Shown piece by piece: positions 13,719 through 23,539 of a stretch of 64,000 nt of DNA (position 1 is its first letter; every line of letters starts with the position of its first letter). The notes beneath the pieces are model-generated. The model was not told where the DNA came from and did not search any database. It saw nothing but the letters and a program-made list of their open reading frames with translations. Both the position numbers and the translations under genes were made by a program. The stretch comes from Trematomus loennbergii (Eukaryota; Chordata; Actinopteri; Perciformes; Nototheniidae): contig JAAOOA010000002.1 in the NCBI GenBank assembly GCA_012861695.1, forward strand, positions 23,125,303 to 23,189,302. Reading direction: 5' to 3'.

Positions 13719-13889
13719 CAATAAATCCTGAGTGGTTACCAAAACAAAACCCTGCTCTGAAGGTTATTTTCATTTGACAAATCCTGCACTCAGCTTTGCT
13801 TTCTCCAATATCATTGAAATGCAGCCAGATGCTGCTTCTTTTTTCGGTTTTCGCTCATTTCTTGACTTTTTCCGACGCGCTTGCATAAA

Positions 13890-14130
13890 CACTAGAACCG
13901 CCAACCGGGTCAATTTGACCCAGAGCTGTTTTTTTTTGTGTGTAACTTTTTTTCAACAAAATATTAAAGTCTTCCAGTCCGTGACTTTTCCTGAAAGTGT
14001 GTTATGTAGCACCCTATGTTGTTAAAAATTGTCAATATGAAGTCAGATAGAAGAAATCGCCCAAAAAATTGCCATTTATACCTATTTCCGCCAAGCGGGT
14101 CATATTGACCCCACCCCTTTTCATATAAAC
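13890..14130. mobile_element. Possible piggyBac-like end fragment
   Basis: Two copies of a CCGCCAA-CGGGTCA-TTTGACCC block, each containing a palindromic GGGTCAATTTGACCC-like core, lie about 190 bp apart (near 13902 and 14090). Such motifs occur near termini of some piggyBac-like elements. No TTAA-flanked boundary could be fixed, so the family is tentative. Confidence 0.25.
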
Positions 14131-14172
14131 ATGACGTGTTGCTATAGCAACGCCTTTTGTCTACTGCGGTTC

Positions 14173-14265
14173 CTTATAGATTGAGAGATAGATTGAGAGA
14201 GAGAGAGATAGATGGAGATATATTGATAGATAGTTATAGATAGAGAGAGAGAGAGACAGTCTGTA
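14173..14265. repeat. GAGA/GATA-rich simple repeat
   Basis: Imperfect AGATTGAGAGATAG-type units pass into (GA)n and GATAGAT runs. It is low complexity and lies inside the 13046-14965 transposon. Confidence 0.85.
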
Positions 14266-14975
14266 GTGAAGGAGTGCGCTCCCGCTCACGGGAGACTGCT
14301 CGCGCTGAGCTCCGCAGCAAACAGCTGTGGGGCGAGTTGAAAGTACTTATGCTGGCCGCGGTGTCTAAATAATGCTTCCGGGCCAGCGGGCCATTTATAA
14401 TGTCGAGCCCTGAGAGTCCACAGATTATATTGGTATACGTTTCATCCCTGTGCGATCAAAACTCACTGTTCAATAAAAGAATATTTTACCTTGAAAATCA
14501 AGCATTCTAATAGCGGGTCCCCGTCACTCTGTGTAGCTGGCCTGTACCACTACACTTGCTGTTTTTGGAGCGTCTGCCCCCCACCCTTCTTTCACATAAT
14601 GGTATGATCCTAGTGTGTCCTCGCATATGATTGGCCGCATGGTGGCTCAGCAAAATAAAGTCCCGCCCCTGCCTGCTTGGATTCACACAGCAAAAGTTGG
14701 AGCGGCTGAAGATTCTGCTTTCCCCGACGCGAGTCTGCTCTTCTGAACGGCAGCTCGCGATCGGCGTGTTGGAGACCTCTGAATTAAATTATCAAGTCAC
14801 CTCAAGTCAGAAGGCTCAAGTCCAAGTCAAGTCCCAGTCATTAGTGTTCAAGTCCAAGTCGAGTCGCAAGTGTTTTGTGATTTTGTCAAGTCGAGTCCAA
14901 AGTCATCAAATTGGTGACTCGAGTCTGAATCGAGTCCAAGTCATGTGACTCGAGTCCACACCTCTGGTTCTTGCC

Positions 14976-16545
14976 GAATCCAAAATAAGCTAGAAACATT
15001 TTAAGCTGTTCTGCGAAGAAAAAAACAAGGAACTATAACCAAAGATATAACCAAAAAACGATATGTTTGCAACAGCAGAAGCATTGTGAGAAATACATTT
15101 TGACTTGTCAAAGTAATAATAGAGCAGGTGTTGATAACATAGATAACAACCTTGGAACAGAAGAAGCTAAATGGAGTTCCTCCTTCATTGATTTCATTAT
15201 TTACATCTGTGCTCTTCCCACTGTAAGATGTCAGAATATTGAATTAGTTAGTTTGTTTGTTTTAGATGTTGCTTGCATAAAGATTATGAAATGTGTCAAG
15301 TAAACCGTGTAAACATTTTTTCCTGTTGTTTATTGTTATTTGCTAGAATGGTTGTGTCATGCATACATTATTTACTAAACCGCATAGCCATGTCCGAGCC
15401 ACATTTGGATTTGGGAATATAGAAGGAATGGATTTGTTGTGGCTTTTAAAAGTATTTGCAGTTTTAAATTGGGTTCTCTGATATTACCAAATAGTTGACC
15501 AACACGTTCTTGGTACAACTTGCTGACGTTCATGAATATAATCTGAGCATAAAGCTTTGTCTGCCCTTTCATTTGAAAAATCACTACAAACCAAATCCCT
15601 GTTGAGAGTGTGAGTTTGCAGAACATTTGAAGCCTAAGGGTAATCACTTCTTGGTGCAGATATTCCAAAATACATGAGAATTATTTCACAAGGTCTTTTC
15701 ATAATGTAGCTTGTGCAGTGCTGTGGTTTTGTATATTTTAAAATGTGCCTTGCAGCTGATCAAGACTGTTTTTCTTCTACTTCCACTGCAATATTTCAAC
15801 AAAATGATTGCTTATTTATCTTGACATACATACATTTATGCCCATGTTGTAGTGAAGCTATTTCCAAATATGTTCAGTACGTGGGATATAGTAATTGAAA
15901 AAGCCAATGGGATTTTGCAAACTATATTCACTACAATATATTTAAATATGAATTGCCCCCAAACTAAGCAGCATTTCTGGCCTCCCTTCATGTATACAAT
16001 ACTCAGTCGTTGATTCTCTTTACTCCATTCTTTAAATTCCTATCAGATTCTACTTGATGTGCTGAATATCAACATGATGACATTTAGAAACAAAAAGCAT
16101 ACCTTATTTGATGTGTTGAGGCTGCACCTCAGGCTTGCCATGCAATGTCACTGCTTAAAAGATTTAAACCACGCTTTTTCAATGGTAAGGGCAGGCAGTG
16201 CAATAGGAATGTTAGTCCTTTGGGCAGTGTTTGACAGGAAATAGAATCTGTACCTTGGGCTTGTCTACAGCCGCCTGAAGCTGTAGGGCAGAGAGAATAA
16301 TTTAAAAAAAGGGGGTAGAAGGAAGAAGACAAAGGGCGGATGAGTTGGAGAGGAGATTAGGCTTCAGCAATCCTTTCTCCTGAAACTGAACATGTGTAAG
16401 TGCTTCAAAAGTTTCCCCCTTTATAATGTATCCAACATCCCCTCCAAGAACTCCAAAAAAGAAAAAGAAAATGAAAAGAGGTTTGTTTGGACTCATTCAA
16501 ATGCACCCAACTAACCCTAACTGTGTAGGGCTAGTTAGGTGCATG
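14976..16545. other. Gene-free AT-rich sequence
   Basis: No gene or known repeat is recognisable. Frames of up to about 97 codons have no domain signature. Confidence 0.45.
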
Positions 16546-16549
16546 TGAC

Positions 16550-16734
16550 GGCGCCCTAACAGCGAAGCAGTGCTTTTGTCTTTCAAACAGAAGGTTGTGG
16601 GTTCAATACCAGCCTGTGCAGTCAATATGCGATGTATCCTTGAGCAAGATACTTAACCCTGAGTTGCTCCCGATGGTATGGCCCACGGTGTGTGAATGTG
16701 TATGAATGTTAGCTTCCCTAGAGCAAGTTGTACT
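16550..16734 (+). mobile_element. tRNA-derived SINE, 5' part
   Basis: A degenerate tRNA-like head carries a polymerase III B box (GGTTCAATACC at 16600-16610). The body typical of teleost SINEs follows: CTTGAGCAAGATACTTAACC, GAGTTGCTCCCGATGG and a GTGTGAATGTGTATGAATGT block. The expected continuation is missing because a minus-strand LINE interrupts it at about 16735. The SINE resumes at about 17078. Confidence 0.75.
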
Positions 16735-17076
16735 GTTCAAGGTTCAAGGTTTTTATTAGTCATACGTACATAGCTACAGTGTAGTAATGACGATGATAAT
16801 CTTAGGTCACAGGCTCCTCCAACAGTGCAACACAATAAAACTGAAAAACTGAACAAATAGTGCAAGTAAATACAAAAAGAAAAATTGTGAAATAGTGCAA
16901 TAAGAGTCTATATACAAGTGATTGGAATATGATATATTAGATAAATAATTTCTAAATTGCAGCCAGATGAATGTTATGGATGTTGTTTCAAAAGTTCAGG
17001 TGTTTAACAGTCTTATGGCCTGTGGGATGAAACTGTCCCTGAGTCTGGTGGTTTTAGTCCTGATGCTGTTCTGCCT
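16735..17076 (-). mobile_element. LINE 3' end (same family as 2728-3083), inserted in SINE
   Basis: On the minus strand the element ends in AACCTTGAAC-type units preceded by an AATAAA-like stretch. Its 3' UTR shares the CCTGTGACCTA block with the 2728-3083 copy. Near 16996-17060 the minus strand encodes the RDSFIPQAIRLLN-like end of LINE pol. It is 5'-truncated and inactive. SINE sequence on both sides shows it inserted into an existing SINE. Confidence 0.75.
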
Positions 17077-17077
17077 G

Positions 17078-17165
17078 AGTGAGGTGTGAATGGGTGAATG
17101 ACTCGTAGTATGTAAAAGCACTTTGAGGGGCAGAAGAGACCTGATAATAAGTGCAGTCTATTAAC
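17078..17165 (+). mobile_element. tRNA-derived SINE, 3' part after LINE interruption
   Basis: GTGTGAATGGGTGAATGACT, then an AAAGCACTTTGAG block and a CAGTCTATTAA end, form the canonical tail of the same SINE whose head lies at 16550-16734. Order and orientation agree. Confidence 0.7.
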
Positions 17166-17247
17166 TGTTAGGGAATAATTCTCATAGATATCCACCTTTT
17201 GCCCTTTGCCGTTTATGACCAACCCTGACGTCTGTTATCTCCCTTAA

Positions 17248-18246
17248 AGTGGACCTATCATGCTATATTTAAATGATATATTGTAGGGCCATTCCTATAT
17301 AAGGTATATTTATACGTTTCTGTTTTCAAAATACCAAACAGATCATAATTTTAAGCCATGCCTCATTTCGCTCTATTTGTTTTCTTCAGCACTGTTTTTG
17401 CAGGGGGCTGATTCTGTGAGCTGCAGCTGACCACGCCCCCCTGCAGGAGAGGGGAGCGCGCTCTGAACAGCTGCTGGGCTGTCAGAAGAGGGGGAGAAAA
17501 ATAGATCTCCGTCTTCCGTGTTTTATTATAGCCTATTATTATATAGAGTCGTTATTCATTTGTTTTAAAGCTCAATAAATAACAAAGAAGACCTTTGACC
17601 GGCACTTTTCTAATTTTGTCCGGAAGATTTCAACTTTAACGGACATCTTGACCGGCGAAAGAAACTGAAACTGAAACTCTGCCGCACGGTCCCCTCGTTC
17701 CTTGGAAGAGGCGGAGAGGTGGGTGTTTGTCATCTGCTGGTGGACTAACCGGAGAGAATTACAGTGCTTGCCTCGACGGGAAGGGATTGCATTGAATTAA
17801 AGCAGCGGAAGCAAACGCTTGCCTCGGGGAGGGAGAAAAAAACCACAGCGGAGAATAAACAGAAGGGTAACCATGGTAACTATGGGCGGGAAGTCTTCTT
17901 CGCTGCTTTTGTGGCAGACTACAGCGCCACTTACAGGCCTGGCATATGTACTACAGCGTCTCCAGCGCTTTCGAGGCAATGGCCGGCCGTGGCCCAACCC
18001 CACATTCCCCTGATAGGTGGAGAGTTGGCCCAATAGCCGTAGCGCCACTTTCCTGATGTCAGGACAGTGTTCAAATCTGGATCAGTTTTTATCAGATCCG
18101 TTGCAACCCCTTTTTTAGAGATTTGGGTATGGAGGAAAATAAAGAGGGTTGTGTTTTCTGACACTTGGTGAGTTCCCTGGAACACCGGGGACACATATTC
18201 ATGTATAAAAGACGTACAAAAGTGCATTTTGCATGATAGGTCCCCT
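17248..18246. mobile_element. TTAA-flanked MITE, copy 1 (Kolobok/piggyBac-type)
   Basis: TTAA target copies sit at 17244-17247 and 18247-18250. The left end reads AGTGGACCTATCATGC and the right, read inward, AGGGGACCTATCATGCAAAA. A related copy in the opposite orientation lies at 42363-43663. TTAA targets are used by piggyBac and Kolobok elements. The purine-purine start (AG) fits Kolobok better than the CCC start of piggyBac; this is inference. The interior is GC- and CpG-richer than the flanks and contains no transposase. Confidence 0.8.
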
Positions 18247-18287
18247 TTAAGGAAGGGGCTGCTTCAGCCATATGTTGTTGTTACCAG

Positions 18288-18316
18288 TTTGTGACCGGGC
18301 AACTCTCGGTCACAAA
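18288..18316. other. 10-bp stem-loop
   Basis: TTTGTGACCG and CGGTCACAAA form a perfect 10-bp stem with a 9-nt loop. It lies about 40 bp past the MITE end and may belong to the neighbouring unclassified repeat. Confidence 0.6.
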
Positions 18317-18409
18317 TGGTTTATTGTTGTGGGTACACTGGAACACTTCCTTCTTGGGGTTTGTGGACTCCAAGGTGTGAAATCTTCGAGGCCATAAGCG
18401 TCAGACGCA

Positions 18410-18705
18410 AGTGATTCAGTGTTCTCAGCTGTTTAGTCTATCTCCCCAAATATGTTGATTACTCTCTCTGAACTAGTTAAAAGGTCTATCGAGAGAGAGG
18501 CTCTTCAGAGTTGACGTGGCAACTCTACCGTGAAGTCAGACTTCTGACTCTTGACTTGTTTTGTGAATTCTCCGCCGAAGCTCCTAAATGAACCATCAGT
18601 GTTTGACATCAAAGCTCCAGCTCTCCCCGTGTCTCCTTTTGAGTCGGTGACTCCTCCTGCATTGCTACACAGAAGTTTCCCCCACAAATTAACCATTTAG
18701 TCTTT
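18410..18705 (-). repeat. Unclassified dispersed repeat, copy B
   Basis: This is the inverted homologue of 4895-5160, with the same ordered blocks (GTGGGGGAAACTTCTGTG, GGGGAGAGCTGGAGCTTTGA, CAAACACTGATGGTTCATTT, CTTTTAACTAGTTCAGAG). The minus strand has a 63-codon open stretch (18505-18696) whose middle part, DGSFRSFGGEFTKQV, resembles a frame of copy A. No domain is recognisable. The homology limits are approximate. Confidence 0.6.
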
Positions 18706-18823
18706 GGTCGTTACCATACGCAGAGACTCCAGTTTAACATCTATTTGAATACACTGCACACCTAAAACTGAGAATGTTATCAAATGATTAACATACTCAC
18801 CATTTTCACTTTTTAGCCTTCAC

Positions 18824-19588
18824 TTGCCCACTCTTGCTTTCTTTGAGGTCTTCAATGACATCCACTTAAACACAGATAGTGGCAGAACTTCCGTGTTAGT
18901 ATTATTAGATCTCAGTGCTGCGTTTGACACTGTTGACCACAACATATTACTAGACCGACTGGAAAACTGGTTGGGACTTTCGGCAACAGTTCTAAACTGG
19001 TTTGAATCCTACTTAAAGGACAGAAAAAACGTTGTTTCTATAGGTAAATACACATCTGAGTTGACAAATATGATATGTGGGGTTCCTCAAGGCTCCATCT
19101 TGGGGCCTCTTCTCTTTAACATTTACATGCTACCACTGGCTCAGATAATGAAAAACAACAAAATAAGTTACCATAGCTATGCGGATGACACACAAATGTA
19201 CATAGCCATTTCACTAGGAGACTATGCTCCAATTCAAACACTGAGTAAGTGCATTGAACAAATCAATGACTGGATGTGTCAGAACTTTCTCCAATTAAAC
19301 AAAGATAAAACTGAGGTAATGGTTTTTGGAGCCAAGGCAGAACGTATAAAAGTTAGCGCTGAGCTTCAGTGTGCAATGTTCAAAACATCAGATAAAGCCA
19401 GAAATCTAGGTGTAGTCATGGACTCTGACCTGAGTTTCAACAGTCACATTAAAACAATTACTAAATCAGCCTACTATCACCTTAAGAATATATCTAGGAT
19501 TAAAAGACTAATGTCACAGCAGGATTTGATCCAGATCTCTCAGGTCCTCTGGGACTGGTCAGCTTTCTGTCCCCAGAGTCAGAACTAA
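18824..19588 (+). pseudogene. L2 reverse transcriptase fragment
   Basis: A 254-codon open frame encodes most of an RNA-dependent DNA polymerase domain from a non-LTR retrotransposon, the enzyme that copies LINE RNA at the nicked target. Motifs in order: LLDLSAAFDTVDH (residues 27-39, first catalytic aspartate region), GVPQGSILGP (86-95), YADD (119-122, catalytic pair), LNKDKTEVM (158-166) and KARNLGVVMDSDLSF (191-205). No stop interrupts these blocks, so the copy is fairly young. After about residue 233 a deletion joins distant sequence out of frame and translation soon ends. The first ATG is incidental, because the element is 5'-truncated. Confidence 0.9.
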
Positions 19589-19918
19589 ACATGGAGAAGC
19601 AGCGTTCAATTACTATGCTCCAAATATCTGGAACAAACTACCAGAAATCTGCCGGTCCGCTGCAACTCTGACTACTTTTAAATCCAGGCTGAAGACTTTT
19701 CTTTTTGCCGCTACTTTTAATTGAGCTATTCACATCTTAAACTGCTCTGTAACTTTTATTAATGTATTTTTTCTTTTAATGTTTATTTGATTATCTTTGC
19801 TTTTTAATGACTGTTTTTAAATGCCATTTTCTTAATGTCTTTCATATTTGTAAAGCACTTTGAATTGCCTTGTGTTGAAAGTTGCTATATAAATAAACTT
19901 GCCTTGCCTTGCCTATTA
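18830..19918 (+). mobile_element. L2-type LINE, 5'-truncated, internal deletion
   Basis: The element begins inside the reverse transcriptase domain and ends with AATAAACTTGCCTTGCCTTG, an AATAAA plus (CTTGC)n tail typical of fish L2. Compared with the copy at 22270-23534, about 270 nt are missing near 19520, which throws the C-terminal pol segment into a different frame. A third copy lies antisense at 42699-43304. The element has lost its endonuclease region and 5' UTR and is non-autonomous. Confidence 0.9.
19540..19723 (+). pseudogene. L2 pol C-terminal segment, frame-shifted from the RT
   Basis: A second frame carries the C-terminal L2 signature: RSSGTGQLSVPRVRTKHGE, then NYYAPNIWNKLPEICRS and LKTFLF before a stop. 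It belongs to the same element as the upstream reverse transcriptase frame. The internal deletion near 19520 disconnects the two. Confidence 0.8.
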
Positions 19919-19919
19919 C

Positions 19920-21580
19920 TCCCCCTTCCTTTCTTTATCATTCTCTTTTAAGAGAGTTGTTTAGTTGATGTTATACCATCAGTCTCATTTATTTGCCAAT
20001 AAAAATCCAGTTCATAAAAACTGGGCACCCAACAACGGATGTATAACCCTGTTCATAAGAAGAGTAGCAAAGAAGAGTCAGCTGTAGCCTCGTTTTAAAT
20101 GAAATTGTTTTCAATTGTCGAACCAATCAATGTTTTTTTTATATTCTCACAGGATGATAAATGTTAAACCCAGAAACATTCAAATCATATACAAAGCATC
20201 TTTGATAGACCTTTGTGAAATCTTTGACTATCAATTTCAGAATATATTAATTCAGATGTTGTGAGAACATATTAATTCAGATGTTGTGAGAACATGTTTA
20301 TAACATAAATTAGCACTTAACAAAATCCCCAGTGCATGGACGTAAATTAGAGTATGAAGTACAGTATGTGTGTCGTTGATATGTGCTAACTGTTGATGCG
20401 TGGCAGATTGTGCATAAGCTTTGTTGTACATAAGGGCGTGATTTCACCATGGTGTTAGTGATTAGGTTGATCTCTGTGGGGAAGTTGAATTCCCCTCTGA
20501 GTAAGGGCACCATTAAAAAGCAATGACTTGAGATTAATGCTCCTCTTGTAAGTGACATTTACTTTCATATTCACCGTTGGAATGCTCTTGCAATATTATG
20601 TGCTCGACCTTGTTTTGAATGCTGATGAGTTTTGGAGGCTGTTCAAAGTATGTGTAGTGACAGTATGAAAAATGTTGAATGCGCTCTACAAAGAGGAAGG
20701 GTATCTAGCTGAGTAAGGGACAAACAATAAAAGAAGACCAGCAAAATGGGGCTGTGAACTTTGAAACTTTGGGTAACAGTGCAGATTCCAAACTCACTCT
20801 ATGTTTAAATGGCTGTCCTCAGCATTAGCAATAACACTGCCGATACGGGAGCAGAAATATGATTTATAATGCAATGCCCTTGTTCTGAAGTTGCTTTTAA
20901 ACATTTATAGTTTACTCAGCAGGACACACAAAAAAAAATTGTACAACAAAAATAATGTCTCACTAAACCCTGCTCAGTGTGAAGCTGATTGTTCTCCTTG
21001 ATAATATGTCTTTCCCTCATAAATAATATTCATCCTCTTTTGTGTTTTCTGACTCACAAATCATATATTTTTTCTTTTTCTCTTACAGTGTGCATTCTCA
21101 GCAGCCAGAATACAGAGCCCAAACTGTGTGTGTGCATATATACACACTTGTGCGAGAGCCGGGGCACACACTGTATGTGTATGTGAGATGAGGAGAAGCT
21201 AAGTGGCTACCACAACCACCCAGATCAGACAGCCTCCTGCGCTGCAAGATGGATTAGAGCCTCACACCTCAGGAGATCAAAGGTAGGAGAATGTGTTTTG
21301 GTAATCAGTTGCCACTCAGCTGCCCTTTTCAATGACCACATGAAGAGAGTGAAGAAGAGTGAAGAAGAGAGGCGCCATGATGAATCACAATGAGTGAGGT
21401 CTCTAAGCCTGTCATAGCTATAACCTCATCTTTTGATGTTAGAAGGACTAAAGGAAGTAATGGAGAGATTTTACAATGTTTTTGTACATACATTTATTGG
21501 AAATGATGTGAGCCTGAAAGTGAGCTGGCCTGCATACTGCAAACATATCAGTGAGGCATGAAGAACAGAAATAGATGGTG
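19920..21580. other. Gene-free sequence with a small tandem repeat
   Basis: Mostly unique sequence. At 20244-20295 a 25-bp unit (ATTAATTCAGATGTTGTGAG plus AACAT) is repeated twice. A possible non-coding exon is listed separately at 21089-21282. Confidence 0.5.
21089..21282 (+). other. Possible non-coding exon
   Basis: A strong polypyrimidine tract and acceptor (TTTTTCTTTTTCTCTTACAG, ending at 21088) precede a more GC-rich stretch that ends at a good donor (ATCAAAG then GTAGGA). No long reading frame crosses it and its ATGs are followed quickly by stops, so it would be a 5' UTR or lncRNA exon. Splice-site look-alikes are common, and there is no transcript evidence. Confidence 0.2.
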
Positions 21581-21594
21581 CACCCTGCATTACT

Positions 21595-22014
21595 TGCAGG
21601 GTTTTTTTAATCATATTTGTATTGAAGTTTTCAAATATAACAAACATTACACATACATAAAACGGTCAGTCTAGGTGGCAGATACAGTGTACAGTCAAAT
21701 GAATAGGCATGTAAATAAACACAGTTCAGAATACAGATGATACAGGGATAACAGAGTACAGAAATCTGAAAGAAATGTAAAAGAATATGACGTGGGCTAC
21801 TACACTTTATAATCGTATTCCCGTTGCCCCCCTCCCCGCCCCGGTCTTGGTTTTATTGATCATTACCAACATTCTTTTTCAAAAACTCCATGAAGCTCCC
21901 CCAGATATTTTTCAAAAACTGCCAGCTTTCCTTTTGTAATGTACTGTATGTTAGTTTTTCTAAAGCAACAAATGCTTACAGATCCTTAATATATGTATTC
22001 ATACTTGGTTTGTT
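21595..22014 (-). mobile_element. L1-like retrotransposon 3' fragment with 14-bp target duplication
   Basis: Identical CACCCTGCATTACT sequences flank it at 21581-21594 and 22015-22028. A T-run near 21602 on the plus strand is the A-rich tail of a minus-strand insert. The neighbouring TTGTATTGAAGTTTTCAAAT block resembles L1 3' UTRs of fish. The 14-bp duplication and A-rich tail indicate target-primed reverse transcription. No coding domain remains in the 420 bp. Confidence 0.75.
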
Positions 22015-22338
22015 CACCCTGCATTACTGAGTGTTTGTTATAGATCAGCAGCCAAATTGAGAAAAAACCTAATACCATGCCAAATTATATTTTAAGCACC
22101 GCTAGAATGATATTTAAAATGTTTTACAGATCAGTAGAAACACATAGTAAAGATCAAACAATTTCCAAAGGTTCCAAATATGCCATGCTCAATCTAAAGA
22201 AAATGTGTATGAATAATAAACAATCATTTTCAATTTTATATCATACAGTATACATAGCATGTCGGATTGAAATAATAGTAATGTTTTTTTGGAGCCAAGG
22301 CAGAACATATTAAAGTTAACGCTGAGCTTCAGTCTGCA

Positions 22339-22593
22339 ATGTTCAAAACAACAGATAAAGCCAGAAATCTAGGTGTAGTCATGGACTCTGACCTGAGTTT
22401 CAACAGTCACATTAAAACAATTACTAAATCAGCCTACTATCACTTTAAGAATATATTGAGGATTAAAAGACTAATGTCACGGCAGGTTTTGGAAAAACTT
22501 GTCCATGCTTTTATCTTCAGTAGACTCGACTGTCATGGTGTCTTTACAGGTCTCACTAAAAAATCTATTAGAAAGCTGCAGCTGATTCACTAG
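22339..22593 (+). pseudogene. L2 pol fragment (post-catalytic region)
   Basis: An 84-codon frame corresponds to residues after the YADD motif in the upstream L2: KARNLGVVMDSDLSF, then HIKTITKSAYYHFKNI. It then runs into LEKLVHAFIFSRLDC and LTKKSIRKLQLIH, the segment lost from the first copy. A stop follows at once where related elements continue in frame. The catalytic motifs are absent. Confidence 0.85.
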
Positions 22594-22730
22594 TCCTCAC
22601 TAACTAAAAGTGGATCACATCACTCCTGTTCTGAAGTCCTTACACTGGCTTCCTGTGTGTCAAAGAATAGATTTCAAAAATACTGCTGCTGGTTTATAAA
22701 GCTTTGAATGGTTTAGGCCCAAAATACATT

Positions 22731-23131
22731 AGGGTGGTCCTTCAAATTGAAAGTCGGAAAGTCTAAGCTCCAACCCCCAGAATTCATTCTATTAGTCAAG
22801 AAAACTCTTGACTGACAACATTTACAACATTTACCCCTCCCTCTGATGAGGGAGGGGTAAATGTTGTCAGATTGAGGAAAAAATTCACCAGGAGAGTGTT
22901 CTTGACTAATAGAATGAATTCTGGGGGTTGGAGCTTAGACTTTCCGACTTTCAATTTTAAGGACCACCCTACGTGAGGCTAAACTTCAAGGTTGATGAGG
23001 GAGGGGTTACTGTTGTTGGAATTTGAATAAAATTCACCAGGAGAGTTTTCTTGACTAGTATAACGAATTCCGGTGGTTGGAGCTTCAAATAAATGAATTA
23101 AAAAAATGTACCTCTCACGAAGGACCACCCT
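22731..23131. mobile_element. Foldback (palindromic) DNA transposon inside L2
   Basis: The ends are AGGGTGGTCCTT on the left and AGGACCACCCT on the right. AAAATACATT is duplicated at 22721-22730 and 23133-23142. The first 240 bp (22731-22970) form a near-complete inverted repeat centred near 22846, where TTTACCCCTCCCTC faces GAGGGAGGGGTAAA. The remaining 160 bp are a second diverged right arm. It encodes no protein. The 9-10-bp target duplication resembles Mutator-like elements, but the superfamily is unproven. Confidence 0.85.
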
Positions 23132-23539
23132 AAAAATACATTTCTGACCTACTGCTAAATTATGAACCATCCAGAACTCTCAGGTCTTCTAGGACTGGTC
23201 AGCTTTCTGTCCCCAGAGTCAGAACTAAACATGGTAAAGCAGTTATTATGCTCCAAATATCTGGAACAAACTCCCAGAAACCTGCAGGTCCGCTGCAACT
23301 CTTACTACTTTTAAATTCAGGCTGAAGACTTTTCTTTCTGCTTTTAATTAACTTATATCTAAACTGCACTGTAACTTTTATTAATGTATTTTTTCTTTTA
23401 ATGTTTCTTCTATTATCTTTGCTTTTTAATGACTGTTTTTAAATGCCATTTTCTTAATGTCTTTCATTTTTGTAAAGCACTTTGAATTTCCTTGTGTTGA
23501 AAGGTGCTATATAAATAAACTTGCCTTGCCTTGGAATAT

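Larger units (their letters stand above)
13046..14965. mobile_element. Non-autonomous DNA transposon with 10-bp target duplication (MULE-type candidate)
   Basis: Identical GGTTCTTGCC sequences flank the element at 13036-13045 and 14966-14975. The inner termini are AGAGTGGGACC on the left and, read inward from the right, AGAGGTGTGGAC. Both ends are packed with CAAGTC / GAGTCC motifs in the same orientation (13072-13200 and about 14795-14950). A 9-11-bp target duplication is typical of Mutator-like elements; that assignment is inference. The interior is a mosaic of other repeat fragments and a GA/GATA tract. No transposase is recognisable. I recognise the CAAGTC-rich ends as common in teleost genomes. 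Confidence 0.75.
22270..23534 (+). mobile_element. L2-type LINE, second copy, split by a foldback element
   Basis: It is closely similar to the 19320-19915 part of the first L2, and also contains the segment deleted there. It starts in the distal reverse transcriptase region and ends with the AATAAACTTGCCTTGCCTTG tail. A 401-bp foldback element with a 10-bp target duplication interrupts it at 22731-23131. It is 5'-truncated and non-functional. Confidence 0.9.

Noticed and set aside
13072..14950. CAAGTC arrays as a possible CRISPR or satellite array
   Set aside because: Units are contiguous without unique spacers, and they lie within a transposon defined by a 10-bp target duplication in a vertebrate-type genome.
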